The translations under genes and the position numbers were made by a program. The notes under the pieces are model-generated. The model was not told where the DNA came from. It worked only from the letters and a program-made list of their open reading frames with translations, and did no database searches. From assembly GCA_947307415.1 (NCBI GenBank), contig CAMZJA010000004.1, positions 53,751 through 117,750 on the forward strand: a stretch of 64,000 nucleotides of DNA, given 5' to 3'. Positions 17,426 through 25,770 of this stretch are shown piece by piece. Source of the stretch: an uncultured Bacteroidales bacterium (lineage in GTDB: Bacteria > Bacteroidota > Bacteroidia > Bacteroidales > F082). Position 1 is the first letter of the stretch. Each line of letters opens with the position of its first letter.

Positions 17426-18606
17426 TGATTGAGCACGAGAAGAAGCAGGAAAGAGCGGTTTTGGTGGCAGTAAGCACCTATGAGCAGAACCGCGAGCGCA
17501 CGGAGGAATACCTCGACGAGCTGGAGTTCCTTTTGGAGACAGCAGGAGGCATTGCCGTGGGACGTTTCGTGCAGCCGTTGGAACGCCCGAACAGCGTGAC
17601 ATATCTGGGAACAGGCAAGCTCGAAGAGCTGAAGCAATACATCAAGGCGGAAGAGATCGATATGGCGATTTTCGACGACGAGTTGAGCGCCACACAGATC
17701 AGAAATCTTGAAAACGAACTGGAGTGCCGCATCCTCGACAGAACCAACCTGATTCTCGATATTTTCGCCAAAAACGCGAAGACTGCCTACGCCAAGACGC
17801 AGGTGGAACTCGCTCAGTATCAATACATGTTACCTCGTTTAACACGAATGTGGACCCACTTGGAGCGTCAGCGAGGAGGTATCGGAATGAGAGGTCCTGG
17901 TGAGACGCAGATCGAGACCGACCGTAAGATTATCCGTAACAAAATTGCTTCTCTGAAAGAGAAACTCGAGGAGATTGACATGCAGAAGTCGGTGCAACGC
18001 AAGAACCGCCAACAGATGGTGCGCGTGGCATTGGTCGGATACACCAACGTGGGTAAGTCAACGATAATGAACATGTTAAGCAAGAGCGACGTGTTTGCCG
18101 AGAACAAGCTTTTTGCCACTTTGGACACCACCGTGAGGAAAGTTGTGATTGAAAACCTGCCGTTTTTGCTGTCAGATACAGTAGGTTTCATCAGAAAACT
18201 GCCAACACAGCTGGTGGAGTCGTTCAAGTCGACCCTCGACGAGGTGAGAGAATCGGATATTTTGCTGCATGTTGTGGACATTTCGCATCCTGATTTCGAG
18301 TCGCAGATCGAGACTGTGAATCAGACTTTGGTAGACATCGGAGCCGGTGACAAGAAAGTCATAATGGTGTTCAACAAGATTGACGCATATCATTATGAGG
18401 AGAAAGACGCCGACGATCTGACGCCTATCACAAAGAAAAACTACACTTTGGACGATTGGAAGAAGACATGGATGGCGAAGGGCAAGCCATGCATCTTCAT
18501 CTCGGCGGCCGAGAAGACACATTATCAGGAGTTTAGAGACCTGCTTTACAAGGAGATTCGCGACATGCACGCCATAAGATACCCTTACGACAACTTCCTT
18601 TATTAA
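17425..18606 (+). CDS. hflX: GTPase HflX
   Basis: A 393-residue ribosome-binding GTPase that splits or rescues stalled ribosomes. The N-terminal HflX domain (1-175) contains the conserved WTHLERQRGGIGMRGPGE stretch. A coiled-coil follows, then the Obg-HflX G domain: G1 GYTNVGKS (205-212), the TLDTTVRK switch I, G3 DTVGF and NKID as G4. The region between G3 and G4 has the family motif FIRKLPTQLVESFKSTLDEV. It starts on the trpS stop codon and is followed 11 bp later by tatD. Confidence 0.96.
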   Translation: MIEHEKKQERAVLVAVSTYEQNRERTEEYLDELEFLLETAGGIAVGRFVQPLERPNSVTYLGTGKLEELKQYIKAEEIDMAIFDDELSATQIRNLENELECRILDRTNLILDIFAKNAKTAYAKTQVELAQYQYMLPRLTRMWTHLERQRGGIGMRGPGETQIETDRKIIRNKIASLKEKLEEIDMQKSVQRKNRQQMVRVALVGYTNVGKSTIMNMLSKSDVFAENKLFATLDTTVRKVVIENLPFLLSDTVGFIRKLPTQLVESFKSTLDEVRESDILLHVVDISHPDFESQIETVNQTLVDIGAGDKKVIMVFNKIDAYHYEEKDADDLTPITKKNYTLDDWKKTWMAKGKPCIFISAAEKTHYQEFRDLLYKEIRDMHAIRYPYDNFLY

Positions 18607-18617
18607 GACGTAACACT

Positions 18618-19424
18618 ATGATTATCAATACACATAGCCACATTTACGACGAGGCCTTCGACGCTGACAGAGAAGAAGTGTTTCAACGTGCGATTGAGGC
18701 TGGTGTGGAGATGCTGTTGTTACCGAACTGCGATGAAAAAACCATCAAACCTATGATGGATTTTTACAAAAAACATCCTGATAATGTGAGAGTTATGATG
18801 GGATTGCATCCAGAGGAGGTGAAGGAAACGTACAAAACAAAGTTATCGTTGATTGAGGATGAGGTTCCTCGCCTGACGGCTCGGAATGACAGCGGTGTTT
18901 CGTTTGGCACACACAATCCTTTGGTGGGCATTGGCGAGATTGGACTCGATTTTTATTGGGATGACACATTTAAAAAAGAACAGATCGAGGTGTTGACGGA
19001 GCAGTTGCATTGGGCGAAGGAGTTGGACTTACCTGTTTCCATTCACACCAGAAACGCTTTTCATGATATGTTCAAGGTTTTGGACCACGAGCAAGACGGC
19101 CGCCTCGCCGGGGTGATGCATTGTTTCAACGGCACGTTCGATGAGGCGAAAACAGTCCTCTCCTATGGTTTCCACTTGGGGCTCGGCGGCGTGATAACAT
19201 ACAAAAACTGCGGCGTGAAGGAGTTTTTGGCAGAGATCCCGATGGAGAGAATCGTTCTCGAGACCGACGACCCGTATTTGCCGCCTGTTCCGTACCGCGG
19301 GCAAAGAAATGAGCCGGCGTATATAGTGAAAACGGCGGAAAGAGTGGCTGAAATCTACAATGTGACAACGGAAGAAATTTGTAAAATAACAAGTAATAAT
19401 GCAAAGAGTTTGTTCAAGTTATGA
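18618..19424 (+). CDS. tatD: TatD family hydrolase with an in-frame repeat insertion
   Basis: A 268-residue TIM-barrel metal-dependent hydrolase (3'-5' DNase/exonuclease family). Metal ligands are all visible: His6 and His8 (NTHSHI), the Glu of GEIGLDF, the His of SIHTR, the His of VMHCFNG and the Asp of ETDDPYLPP. The odd part is residues 82-101, just before the GEIGLD strand. Relatives I remember have about four residues here; this protein has some 15 to 17 more (PRLTARNDSG...). The DNA under them (18861-18892) is a copy of a dispersed repeat also found next to this gene. The reading frame stays open and all catalytic residues remain, so the enzyme is probably functional. It is in the trpS-hflX-tatD-ansA run. 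Confidence 0.93.
   Translation: MIINTHSHIYDEAFDADREEVFQRAIEAGVEMLLLPNCDEKTIKPMMDFYKKHPDNVRVMMGLHPEEVKETYKTKLSLIEDEVPRLTARNDSGVSFGTHNPLVGIGEIGLDFYWDDTFKKEQIEVLTEQLHWAKELDLPVSIHTRNAFHDMFKVLDHEQDGRLAGVMHCFNGTFDEAKTVLSYGFHLGLGGVITYKNCGVKEFLAEIPMERIVLETDDPYLPPVPYRGQRNEPAYIVKTAERVAEIYNVTTEEICKITSNNAKSLFKL
18861..18892 (+). repeat. dispersed palindrome-like repeat, copy 2, inside tatD
   Basis: GAGGTTCCTCG-cctgacg-GCTCGGAATGACAG. It matches the copies at 19426 and 20527 and the reverse complement of 1-34. It is read in frame as codons 82-92 of tatD. Confidence 0.7.
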
Positions 19425-19425
19425 T

Positions 19426-19454
19426 GAGATTCCTCGACAAGCTCGGAAAGACAG
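19426..19454 (+). repeat. dispersed palindrome-like repeat, copy 3
   Basis: GAGATTCCTCG-acaa-GCTCGGAAAGACAG, filling most of the 37-bp gap between tatD and ansA. Confidence 0.65.
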
Positions 19455-19461
19455 ATAAAAT

Positions 19462-20487
19462 ATGAAAAAATCTTCGATTTTAGTGCTTTACACCGGAGGC
19501 ACGATTGGAATGATGAAAGACCCGAAGACAGGCAGTCTGGTGCCGTTCGACTTCGGTAATATTTACGAGCATCTGCCGGTGCTCCGCAACCTCGATTACA
19601 CCATTGATTTCTATGCTTTCAAGAACCTCATCGACTCGTCGAACATGACGCCTGAGTTTTGGATTGAGTTAGCAGAGCAAATCGAGGAGGAATACAACAA
19701 ATACGAGGGTTTCGTGGTGCTTCACGGCTCCGACACCATGGCTTACAGCGCTTCGGCTCTGAGTTTCATGCTCGAGAACCTCGCCAAACCGGTTGTATTC
19801 ACCGGTTCGCAGCTCCCGATGGGCATGGTGAGAAGCGACGGACGCGAAAATTTCATCACTGCTATTGAGATTGCGGCATCGAAGATCAACGGTGAGCCTT
19901 GTGCGCCAGAAGTCTGCATATTCTTTGAAAATCAATTACTTAGAGGCAACAGAGCGACCAAGTTCAATGCCGAGAACTTCAACGCGTTTTCATCGGGCAA
20001 CTACCCTACTCTGGCTGATGTAGGCATAAAAATAAAATACAACAGAGAATACATCGCGCGCCCGACAGGCGAGAAGCTCATAGTGCACAAAGATTTTGAC
20101 AGAAATGTCGGTATTTTGAAGCTTTTCCCGGGAATCACTCACGATTACGTTAAGCATGCGCTGGAAACACCAGGTTTGAAAGGCATCATCATGGAGACAT
20201 TCGGCTCGGGCAACGCGCCTACGACGGAGTGGTTTATCAACGATTTAAGCGAGGCTATAAAACGAGGTCTCATCATTTATAATGTAACACAATGCAAGTC
20301 GGGCTCGGTGGAGATGGGGCGTTATGAAACGAGCCTAAACCTTGACAGGATTGGTGTTATCAGTGGTTACGACATCACTACGGAATCGGCATTGGCGAAG
20401 ATGATGTATCTGCTTGGAGCGGGGTTGAGCCGCAAAGAGATTGAGAAATGGCTGCAGACGCCGTTGAGAGGGGAGATGACGGTGTGA
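19462..20487 (+). CDS. ansA: type I L-asparaginase
   Basis: A 341-residue cytoplasmic asparaginase that hydrolyses L-asparagine to aspartate and ammonia. The two catalytic threonine motifs are present: YTGGTIGMM (residues 10-18, nucleophile Thr14) and VVLHGSDTMAYSASALSFML further on. There is no signal peptide, which fits the type I cytoplasmic form. The C-terminal part has the GIIMETFGSGNAPT segment seen in allosteric AnsA enzymes. It is 37 bp after tatD with a repeat in the gap. Copies of the same repeat lie on both sides of it (19426, 20527). Confidence 0.95.
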   Translation: MKKSSILVLYTGGTIGMMKDPKTGSLVPFDFGNIYEHLPVLRNLDYTIDFYAFKNLIDSSNMTPEFWIELAEQIEEEYNKYEGFVVLHGSDTMAYSASALSFMLENLAKPVVFTGSQLPMGMVRSDGRENFITAIEIAASKINGEPCAPEVCIFFENQLLRGNRATKFNAENFNAFSSGNYPTLADVGIKIKYNREYIARPTGEKLIVHKDFDRNVGILKLFPGITHDYVKHALETPGLKGIIMETFGSGNAPTTEWFINDLSEAIKRGLIIYNVTQCKSGSVEMGRYETSLNLDRIGVISGYDITTESALAKMMYLLGAGLSRKEIEKWLQTPLRGEMTV

Positions 20488-20491
20488 TAAT

Positions 20492-20526
20492 AGTTTAGAG
20501 CGTAGAGTTGAGAGTTGAGAGTTGAT
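20492..20526 (+). repeat. 7-bp-period tandem array A
   Basis: Five heptads in a row: AGTTTAG, AGCGTAG, AGTTGAG, AGTTGAG, AGTTGAT. The array ends exactly where repeat copy 4 (20527) begins. It starts 5 bp after the ansA stop. Confidence 0.75.
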
Positions 20527-20556
20527 GGGGCTCCTCGTTTCACTCGGAATGACAAG
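20527..20556 (+). repeat. dispersed palindrome-like repeat, copy 4
   Basis: GGGGCTCCTCG-tttc-ACTCGGAATGACAAG, abutting array A. Between here and the tRNA promoter (20557-20655) I see only A/T-rich sequence. Confidence 0.65.
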
Positions 20557-20655
20557 GCATTGATAATAAATTGATTACAACGAGACCGCTGGGGTTTTTC
20601 AAAAAAAGTGAAATAAAGTTTGAAAAATATTGTTTAGTGAAAAGAAAAAATTTGT

Positions 20656-20663
20656 AATTTTGA
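20656..20663 (+). promoter_or_regulatory. promoter -7 element of tRNA-Ser
   Basis: TAATTTTG, 33 bp before the mature tRNA 5' end. Confidence 0.55.
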
Positions 20664-20695
20664 CACGAATTTTTGTGGAGTAGAAAAATCCCTGG

Positions 20696-20783
20696 GAGAG
20701 ATGTCCGAGTGGTTTAAGGAGCACGCCTGGAAAGTGTGTGTACTTCAAAAGGGTACCGCGGGTTCGAATCCCGCTCTCTCCGC
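20696..20783 (+). tRNA. tRNA-Ser(GGA)
   Basis: An 88-nt class II tRNA. The acceptor stem pairs GGAGAGA (20696-20702) with TCTCTCC (20776-20782), followed by discriminator G. The anticodon stem CACGC/GTGTG encloses the loop CTGGAAA, giving anticodon GGA at 20730-20732, which reads serine codons UCC and UCU. A long variable arm and the T-arm GCGGGTTCGAATCCCGC confirm a serine tRNA. CCA is not encoded. Confidence 0.97.
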
Positions 20784-20790
20784 AGTTAAA

Positions 20791-20841
20791 GTGTAGAGTT
20801 TAGAGTGTAGAGTTTAGAGTAGTTTAAAGTTGAAAGTTTAA
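20791..20841 (+). repeat. 7-bp-period tandem array B
   Basis: Heptads AGTGTAG/AGTTTAG occur twice in perfect alternation (20791-20818), a 14-bp unit repeated exactly. After a few bases out of phase, AGTTTAA, AGTTGAA and AGTTTAA follow (20821-20841). The array lies between the tRNA and exbB. Confidence 0.75.
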
Positions 20842-20896
20842 ATAGAATCAAATTAAATATTAACAAATTAAAAAGTAGTAATTCAAAATTCAAATC

Positions 20897-21712
20897 ATGA
20901 AAAAATTAATTGCTTTACTGACAGTTGCAGGATTTTTGACATTTGGAATCAGCAACTCACTTCTTGCACAAGAAGAAAATGCACAACCAACTGAGGCTCA
21001 GACAGAACAGGTCGCAGCTCCAGCAGTAGAAGAAACAGTCGCAACCGCAGCAATGGAAACAGAAGAAGCTGCAGCTCCTACATTCCATGAGGTTTTGAAG
21101 AAACAGTTCATCGATGGTGGCTGGGGCTTCATGAGCGTCGTTTTGTTAGTTTTGGTTCTCGGTCTTGCAGTGTCAATCGAGAGAATCATCTATTTGACAT
21201 TAAGCACAACAAACACAAAGAAACTTCTTGCTCAGTTAGAGGAAACATTGAACAAGGGTGGTATTGAGAAAGCTAAAGACCTTTGCCGTGACACACGCGG
21301 TCCAGTCGCCAGCATCTTCTACCAGGGTTTGATGCGTTACAACGACGGTCTTGATGAAGTTGAGAAATCACTTGTTTCATATGGTTCAGTTATGACAGGT
21401 AACCTTGAAAGCGGCGCAAGCTGGATTTCATTGTTCATCGCATTAGGACCTATGTTGGGATTTATGGGTACTGTTATCGGTATGATCGAGGCATTCGACG
21501 CTATCGCAGCAGCAGGTGATATCAGCCCAACAGTTGTTGCAGGCGGTATGAAGGTCGCTTTGTTGACAACAGTGTTCGGTCTTATCACAGCTGTTATCCT
21601 CCAGATCTGCTACAACTTCATCCTTAACAAGATCGAAGGTATCGTCAACGATATGGAAGATTCATCAATCACATTCATGGACATACTCCACGCTTATTCA
21701 AAGAAAAACTAA
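20897..21712 (+). CDS. exbB: ExbB/TolQ/MotA-type proton channel subunit
   Basis: A 271-residue inner-membrane protein that, with ExbD, uses the proton gradient to energise TonB. A signal-like N-terminus (MKKLIALLTVAGFLTFG) is followed by a Gln/Glu/Ala/Thr-rich segment (about 26-58). Three transmembrane helices follow: about 73-98, 170-195 and 220-245. The second and third carry the pore motifs (GPMLGFMGTVIGMIEAF and GGMKVALLTTVFGL). The long cleavable or periplasmic N-terminal extension is typical of Bacteroidota ExbB. It is the first gene of exbB-orf-exbD-exbD. No consensus promoter is clear upstream, where array B lies. Confidence 0.94.
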   Translation: MKKLIALLTVAGFLTFGISNSLLAQEENAQPTEAQTEQVAAPAVEETVATAAMETEEAAAPTFHEVLKKQFIDGGWGFMSVVLLVLVLGLAVSIERIIYLTLSTTNTKKLLAQLEETLNKGGIEKAKDLCRDTRGPVASIFYQGLMRYNDGLDEVEKSLVSYGSVMTGNLESGASWISLFIALGPMLGFMGTVIGMIEAFDAIAAAGDISPTVVAGGMKVALLTTVFGLITAVILQICYNFILNKIEGIVNDMEDSSITFMDILHAYSKKN

Positions 21713-21730
21713 TCTAACAAAAGAAAAATC

Positions 21731-22156
21731 ATGGTCGAGAAATTAACAAAATATTGCAAATATTTGCTGGTTATCCTGATGGTTCTCAACGTTCTTTTCT
21801 TAATCCTTGGCATTGCCCATGGTAAAGAAAGCGTCGGAACATTCATGATATTCGCATATTGCATGCTTGGACTGACTGTGGTTGCGATTTTGTTTGCACC
21901 TATCTATGGTATTATAATCAATCCAAAAAGCGTAAAGACAATTGGATTTGTGATTGTAATCGTGGCAGTAGTCGCACTTATTGCATGGCTGTTTGCCAAA
22001 GGTTCAACACTTCCAGCAGAATATCTCGAATCAATGGGTGTTTCAACAGGAACAGAAGCATTTGTTGACTTCTTCATGGTATTCACATACATTGTCGTTG
22101 GTGCTACAATCGCAGCTGTTATCTATTCAGCAGTATCGAAACTCATTAATAAATAA
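21731..22156 (+). CDS. small four-helix membrane protein in the exb operon
   Basis: A 141-residue membrane protein that I do not recognise by name. It has four hydrophobic segments (about 10-28, 42-64, 73-92 and 112-135) and few charged residues between them. A similar uncharacterised membrane protein is often found between exbB and exbD in Bacteroidota operons. It sits 18 bp after exbB and 17 bp before exbD, so it is almost certainly co-expressed with the energiser complex; an accessory role is inferred from position alone. Confidence 0.85.
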   Translation: MVEKLTKYCKYLLVILMVLNVLFLILGIAHGKESVGTFMIFAYCMLGLTVVAILFAPIYGIIINPKSVKTIGFVIVIVAVVALIAWLFAKGSTLPAEYLESMGVSTGTEAFVDFFMVFTYIVVGATIAAVIYSAVSKLINK

Positions 22157-22173
22157 TAAGGAAGGAAATTATC

Positions 22174-22749
22174 ATGGCTCGTAAGAAAAAGAAAGTACCG
22201 GAAATCAACGCCAGTTCAATGGCTGATATCTCTTTCTTGCTGTTGATATTCTTCCTCGTTACCACTACGATGGACACTGACAGCGGTATCACCCGTCGTC
22301 TGCCCCCACCAGTAGAAAACCCAGACATGGATGTCAAAGTGAAAGAAAGAAACATTTTGAACGTCATGATTAACAAATACGATAAGTTGATGGTTAACGG
22401 TAAACCATGCGACATCTCGGAGTTGAAGGATAAGACAAAAGTGTTCATCACTCCTAACCCTAACGATGAGAGATCGCCTGAGATCGAGATGAAAGATATC
22501 GAGATGATCGGTAGCTTCATGACCAACAAGGGAGTCGTATCACTTAAAAATGACCGCGGTACTTCATATCAGATGTATATCGCAGTTCAGAATGAGTTAG
22601 CAAAAGCTTTCAATGAACTCAGAGAGGAAGTCGCATGGCGCTATTTCCAACAGCATTACGCCGACATGACCGACAAAGACAAGATTGATGCGGTTAACAA
22701 GGCAGTGCCGGTGCGCGTCAGTGAGGCCGAACCTGAAGAAATCAAATAA
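22174..22749 (+). CDS. exbD: ExbD/TolR-type biopolymer transport protein (first copy)
   Basis: A 191-residue single-pass membrane protein. The transmembrane helix (about 17-36, ADISFLLLIFFLVTTTM) carries the proton-carrying Asp18. The periplasmic part is longer than usual, with an acidic or basic-rich stretch (FNELREEVAWRYFQQHYADM) in the last 60 residues. It partners with ExbB in the same operon and with the second ExbD copy downstream; having two paralogs in tandem is normal for Bacteroidota. Confidence 0.93.
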   Translation: MARKKKKVPEINASSMADISFLLLIFFLVTTTMDTDSGITRRLPPPVENPDMDVKVKERNILNVMINKYDKLMVNGKPCDISELKDKTKVFITPNPNDERSPEIEMKDIEMIGSFMTNKGVVSLKNDRGTSYQMYIAVQNELAKAFNELREEVAWRYFQQHYADMTDKDKIDAVNKAVPVRVSEAEPEEIK

Positions 22750-22763
22750 TAGGAGAGAAAATT

Positions 22764-23225
22764 ATGGCAAAGTTTAGAAAAGGTGGATCAAAAGAAGTTC
22801 CGGCTATTTCAACCGGATCAATGCCTGACATTATCTTCATGTTGATTTTCTTCTTCATGGTTACAACCTCTATGCGTGAGACCACATTGAAAGTCAAGAT
22901 GAAATTACCAGAAGCAACAGAAGTCCAGAAACTGGAGAAGAAGTCACTCGTGAGCTTCATCTACATCGGACCTCCTACAAATACTAAGCTTTATGGTACA
23001 GAATCACGTATCCAGCTCAACGACCAGTACGCTCGCGTTGACGACATCATCCCGTTCATCGAACAGGAACGTCTCGACCGCGCCGAGGCCGACCGTCCGC
23101 TCCTCACAACATCACTCAAGATTCATGAGGAAGTGAGAATGGGTCTGGTCACCGACGTTAAGCAGGAATTGCGTAAATGCGGTGCATTCCGTATCAATTA
23201 CTCAACTCGTAAGGGTGGGAATTAA
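22764..23225 (+). CDS. exbD: ExbD/TolR-type biopolymer transport protein (second copy)
   Basis: A 153-residue paralog of the gene before it, 14 bp downstream. The transmembrane helix (about 21-40, PDIIFMLIFFFMVTTSM) has the essential Asp22. The C-terminal periplasmic domain ends in INYSTRKGGN. The two copies may form a hetero-assembly inside the ExbB pentamer, as suggested for other Bacteroidota. The stop codon is followed directly by heptad array C and then by the terminator hairpin. Confidence 0.93.
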   Translation: MAKFRKGGSKEVPAISTGSMPDIIFMLIFFFMVTTSMRETTLKVKMKLPEATEVQKLEKKSLVSFIYIGPPTNTKLYGTESRIQLNDQYARVDDIIPFIEQERLDRAEADRPLLTTSLKIHEEVRMGLVTDVKQELRKCGAFRINYSTRKGGN

Positions 23226-23253
23226 GACTTTAGTCTTTAGACGTTAGACTTTA
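23226..23253 (+). repeat. 7-bp-period tandem array C
   Basis: Four heptads: GACTTTA, GTCTTTA, GACGTTA, GACTTTA. The array begins on the base after the exbD stop codon and ends where the hairpin at 23254 starts. Confidence 0.75.
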
Positions 23254-23287
23254 GTAGAGACGCACGGCAGTGCGTCTCTACATTTTT
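23254..23287 (+). terminator. terminator of the exb operon (TAGAGACG hairpin family)
   Basis: GTAGAGACGCAC and GTGCGTCTCTAC form a perfect 12-bp stem with loop GGCA, then ATTTTTATA. Its end overlaps the priA stop codon by 2 bp. The stem is close to those at 9021 and 56180. Confidence 0.8.
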
Positions 23288-25766
23288 ATATAGGGTCTAT
23301 GTCTATGGAAACGTTAACCGATTTATAATCGTTGTTACGTTTGAACGATTCGATTTCGGATTTTAACAATTCCTTGATTTTATTGGAGTTGTCGTTGCGG
23401 TCGAATTTGATGAGGATTTGTTTGATGTATTGGTTTTTCACCCTCGAGACGACAGGATATTCAGGGCCGAGGAGGTTGTGTTTGAAGACAGGACGCAAGG
23501 TCTTGGCGAAATATTCCGCCGCGTTGTTGAGCTTTTCGTAGTCAACATGACGTAACTTTATCATTATCAGACGATAATACGGCGGATAGCAGAACTGACG
23601 GCGTATCGGCATCTGTTCCTCGAAGAAACGTACGTAGTCGTGGTTGACGACGTTGAGGATGACAGGATGCGTCGGCTGGTAGGTCTGAATGATGACCTTG
23701 CCCTTCTCCCCTTTTCGTCCGGCGCGACCGCTCACCTGCTCCATGAGCTGGAAGCTACGTTCGAACGCGCGGAAATCGGGGAACGAGAGCATATTGTCGG
23801 CGTCGAGTATGCCCACGGTCTTCACGCAGTCGAAGTCGAGGCCTTTGGTGACCATCTGAGTGCCGACGAGGACGTCGGTCTCGCGGTTTTTGAACTGGTC
23901 GAGGATGTTTTGGTAGCTGTTTTTCGAGCGCGTGGTGTCGAGGTCGAGGCGAGCGCAGCGAGCCTCGGGAATGACGGCCGACAGGTCTTCCTCAACACGC
24001 TCGGTACCGAAACCGTGCATCTTAAGGTCGGTGCTATGACACAACGGGCATTCGGAAGGCACCGACATGGTATAGCCGCAGTAATGGCATTTCATTACGT
24101 TCTGCGCCTTGTGATACGTCATCGACACGTCGCAGTTGACGCACTGCGGCACCCAGTGGCAGACGCCACATTCGAGACGCAGCGAGAATCCGCGACGGTT
24201 TTGGAAAAGTATTATTTGGTTTTTGTCGTGCAACGTATTACGCATCGCATCGACGAGTACGCTGCCGAAGTTGGCCTGCATGAGCTTACGACGTCGCTCG
24301 ACACGCATGTCGTCGACGATTATTTCAGGCATCTCGACGCCGCCATAACGCTCAATGAGCTCAACAAGATGATAACGGCCTTGGCGGGCGTTGTAGTAGC
24401 TCTCAAACGAAGGTGTGGCCGAGCCTAAGACGACATCGGCGCCATGGTAGCGAGCCAGAATCATGCTGAGGTCGCGGGCGTTGTAACGTGGAGCCGGATC
24501 GATCTGCTTGAACGAGGTGTCGTGTTCCTCGTCGACGATGATGAGGCCGAGGTTGGAGAACGGAAGCAAGATAGAGGAACGTGAGCCTATAATCACCTGA
24601 TACTTAGGGCTTTGCGTCTTCTCGAAGGCGAGAACCTGCTCCCAGATCTCGACGCGTTCCATGTCGCTGTAACGCGAATGATACACACCTACCCTGTCGC
24701 CGAAATATTTCTTTAATCGATTGATAATCTGTTCGGTAAGAGCAATCTCAGGCAGCAGATACAGCACCTGACGGCCTTTGTCGAGCGCCTCCTGAATCAG
24801 CTTGATATAGATTTCGGTCTTGCCCGACGACGTGACACCATGCAGAAGCACAGGCTTGCTGTCGGCGAAGCCACGATGTATCTCATCAAAGGCAACTTGT
24901 TGTTTATCAGTGAGTTGTATTGAAGAGACATCAGTCAGAGCCTTGAAGCTCTTGAGACGGCTGACACGTTTTTCGTAAGCTTTAAACACACCTTTATTAA
25001 TAAGAGCCTTCAGAATTGTGCTGTTGGCGTTCGACTTTGCCAGCAAATCCGACGCGAGAACATCGGTTTCGGCACTTCCGCCGAGGACGAAGAACGACAT
25101 CACCACCTCGAGCTGCTTGTAGGCACGACGCGTGAGCTCATCCATGAGCTCGTGCATCTTCTCATCGCTATGATATTCATCCGCAAGTGCCACGAAACGC
25201 TCATATTTCGCCTTGAATTTCGCGTCGAGCTCCTCCTCCATCACGACGATTTTATGGTCGATCATTGTTTTGATGAGTGGCATCACCTTTTTATAGCCGA
25301 TAATCTTGCTCACCTCGCTTATCGTGAGCTTGGGCTGCACCTGAAGCGCCTCCACGATGAGATATTCGAAATCGCTGAGCGCCATGGTATCTAGTTCAAA
25401 CTCCTCCGAAAGTTTTATCTTCGACTCACTCGACAGTTTCATAGCCGAAGGCAGAGCCGCCTGCATCACATCGCCTTCGTAGCAGAGGTAATAATCGCAA
25501 ATCCACTGCCAGAATTTCAACTGTATCGCGTTGACTACAGGATTCTCGTCGAGTATACCAAGAATATATTTAACTTGTTCGTAATCAGGAACTTGCTCAG
25601 TTATCTCGCTTATCAATCCAGACATAATCTTCGTTTTGCCGAACTGCACCACGGCACGCTGTCCGACACGCACGCTGTCGTTAAGTTCCATCGGGACACG
25701 ATAGGTGAACGTGCCAGGTACAGGCAGCGGCAGGATGACGTTAACAAAGTATGTCTTTCTTTCCAT
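23286..25766 (-). CDS. priA: primosomal protein N' (replication restart helicase PriA)
   Basis: An 826-residue superfamily 2 helicase that reloads the replisome at stalled forks. The N-terminal 3'-DNA-binding domain (1-110) is followed by a winged-helix region. The helicase core has Walker A GVTSSGKTE (310-318) and the DEEHD box. Between the two lobes lies the zinc-binding insert with paired Cys residues (CGVCHW, CVNCD, CHYCGY, CPLCHS). The QVSGRAGRKGEKGKVIIQT motif marks the second helicase lobe. The -7 box ends 4 nt before the ATG, so the mRNA may be leaderless. Confidence 0.97.
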   Translation of the reverse strand: MERKTYFVNVILPLPVPGTFTYRVPMELNDSVRVGQRAVVQFGKTKIMSGLISEITEQVPDYEQVKYILGILDENPVVNAIQLKFWQWICDYYLCYEGDVMQAALPSAMKLSSESKIKLSEEFELDTMALSDFEYLIVEALQVQPKLTISEVSKIIGYKKVMPLIKTMIDHKIVVMEEELDAKFKAKYERFVALADEYHSDEKMHELMDELTRRAYKQLEVVMSFFVLGGSAETDVLASDLLAKSNANSTILKALINKGVFKAYEKRVSRLKSFKALTDVSSIQLTDKQQVAFDEIHRGFADSKPVLLHGVTSSGKTEIYIKLIQEALDKGRQVLYLLPEIALTEQIINRLKKYFGDRVGVYHSRYSDMERVEIWEQVLAFEKTQSPKYQVIIGSRSSILLPFSNLGLIIVDEEHDTSFKQIDPAPRYNARDLSMILARYHGADVVLGSATPSFESYYNARQGRYHLVELIERYGGVEMPEIIVDDMRVERRRKLMQANFGSVLVDAMRNTLHDKNQIILFQNRRGFSLRLECGVCHWVPQCVNCDVSMTYHKAQNVMKCHYCGYTMSVPSECPLCHSTDLKMHGFGTERVEEDLSAVIPEARCARLDLDTTRSKNSYQNILDQFKNRETDVLVGTQMVTKGLDFDCVKTVGILDADNMLSFPDFRAFERSFQLMEQVSGRAGRKGEKGKVIIQTYQPTHPVILNVVNHDYVRFFEEQMPIRRQFCYPPYYRLIMIKLRHVDYEKLNNAAEYFAKTLRPVFKHNLLGPEYPVVSRVKNQYIKQILIKFDRNDNSNKIKELLKSEIESFKRNNDYKSVNVSIDIDPI

Positions 25767-25770
25767 AATG

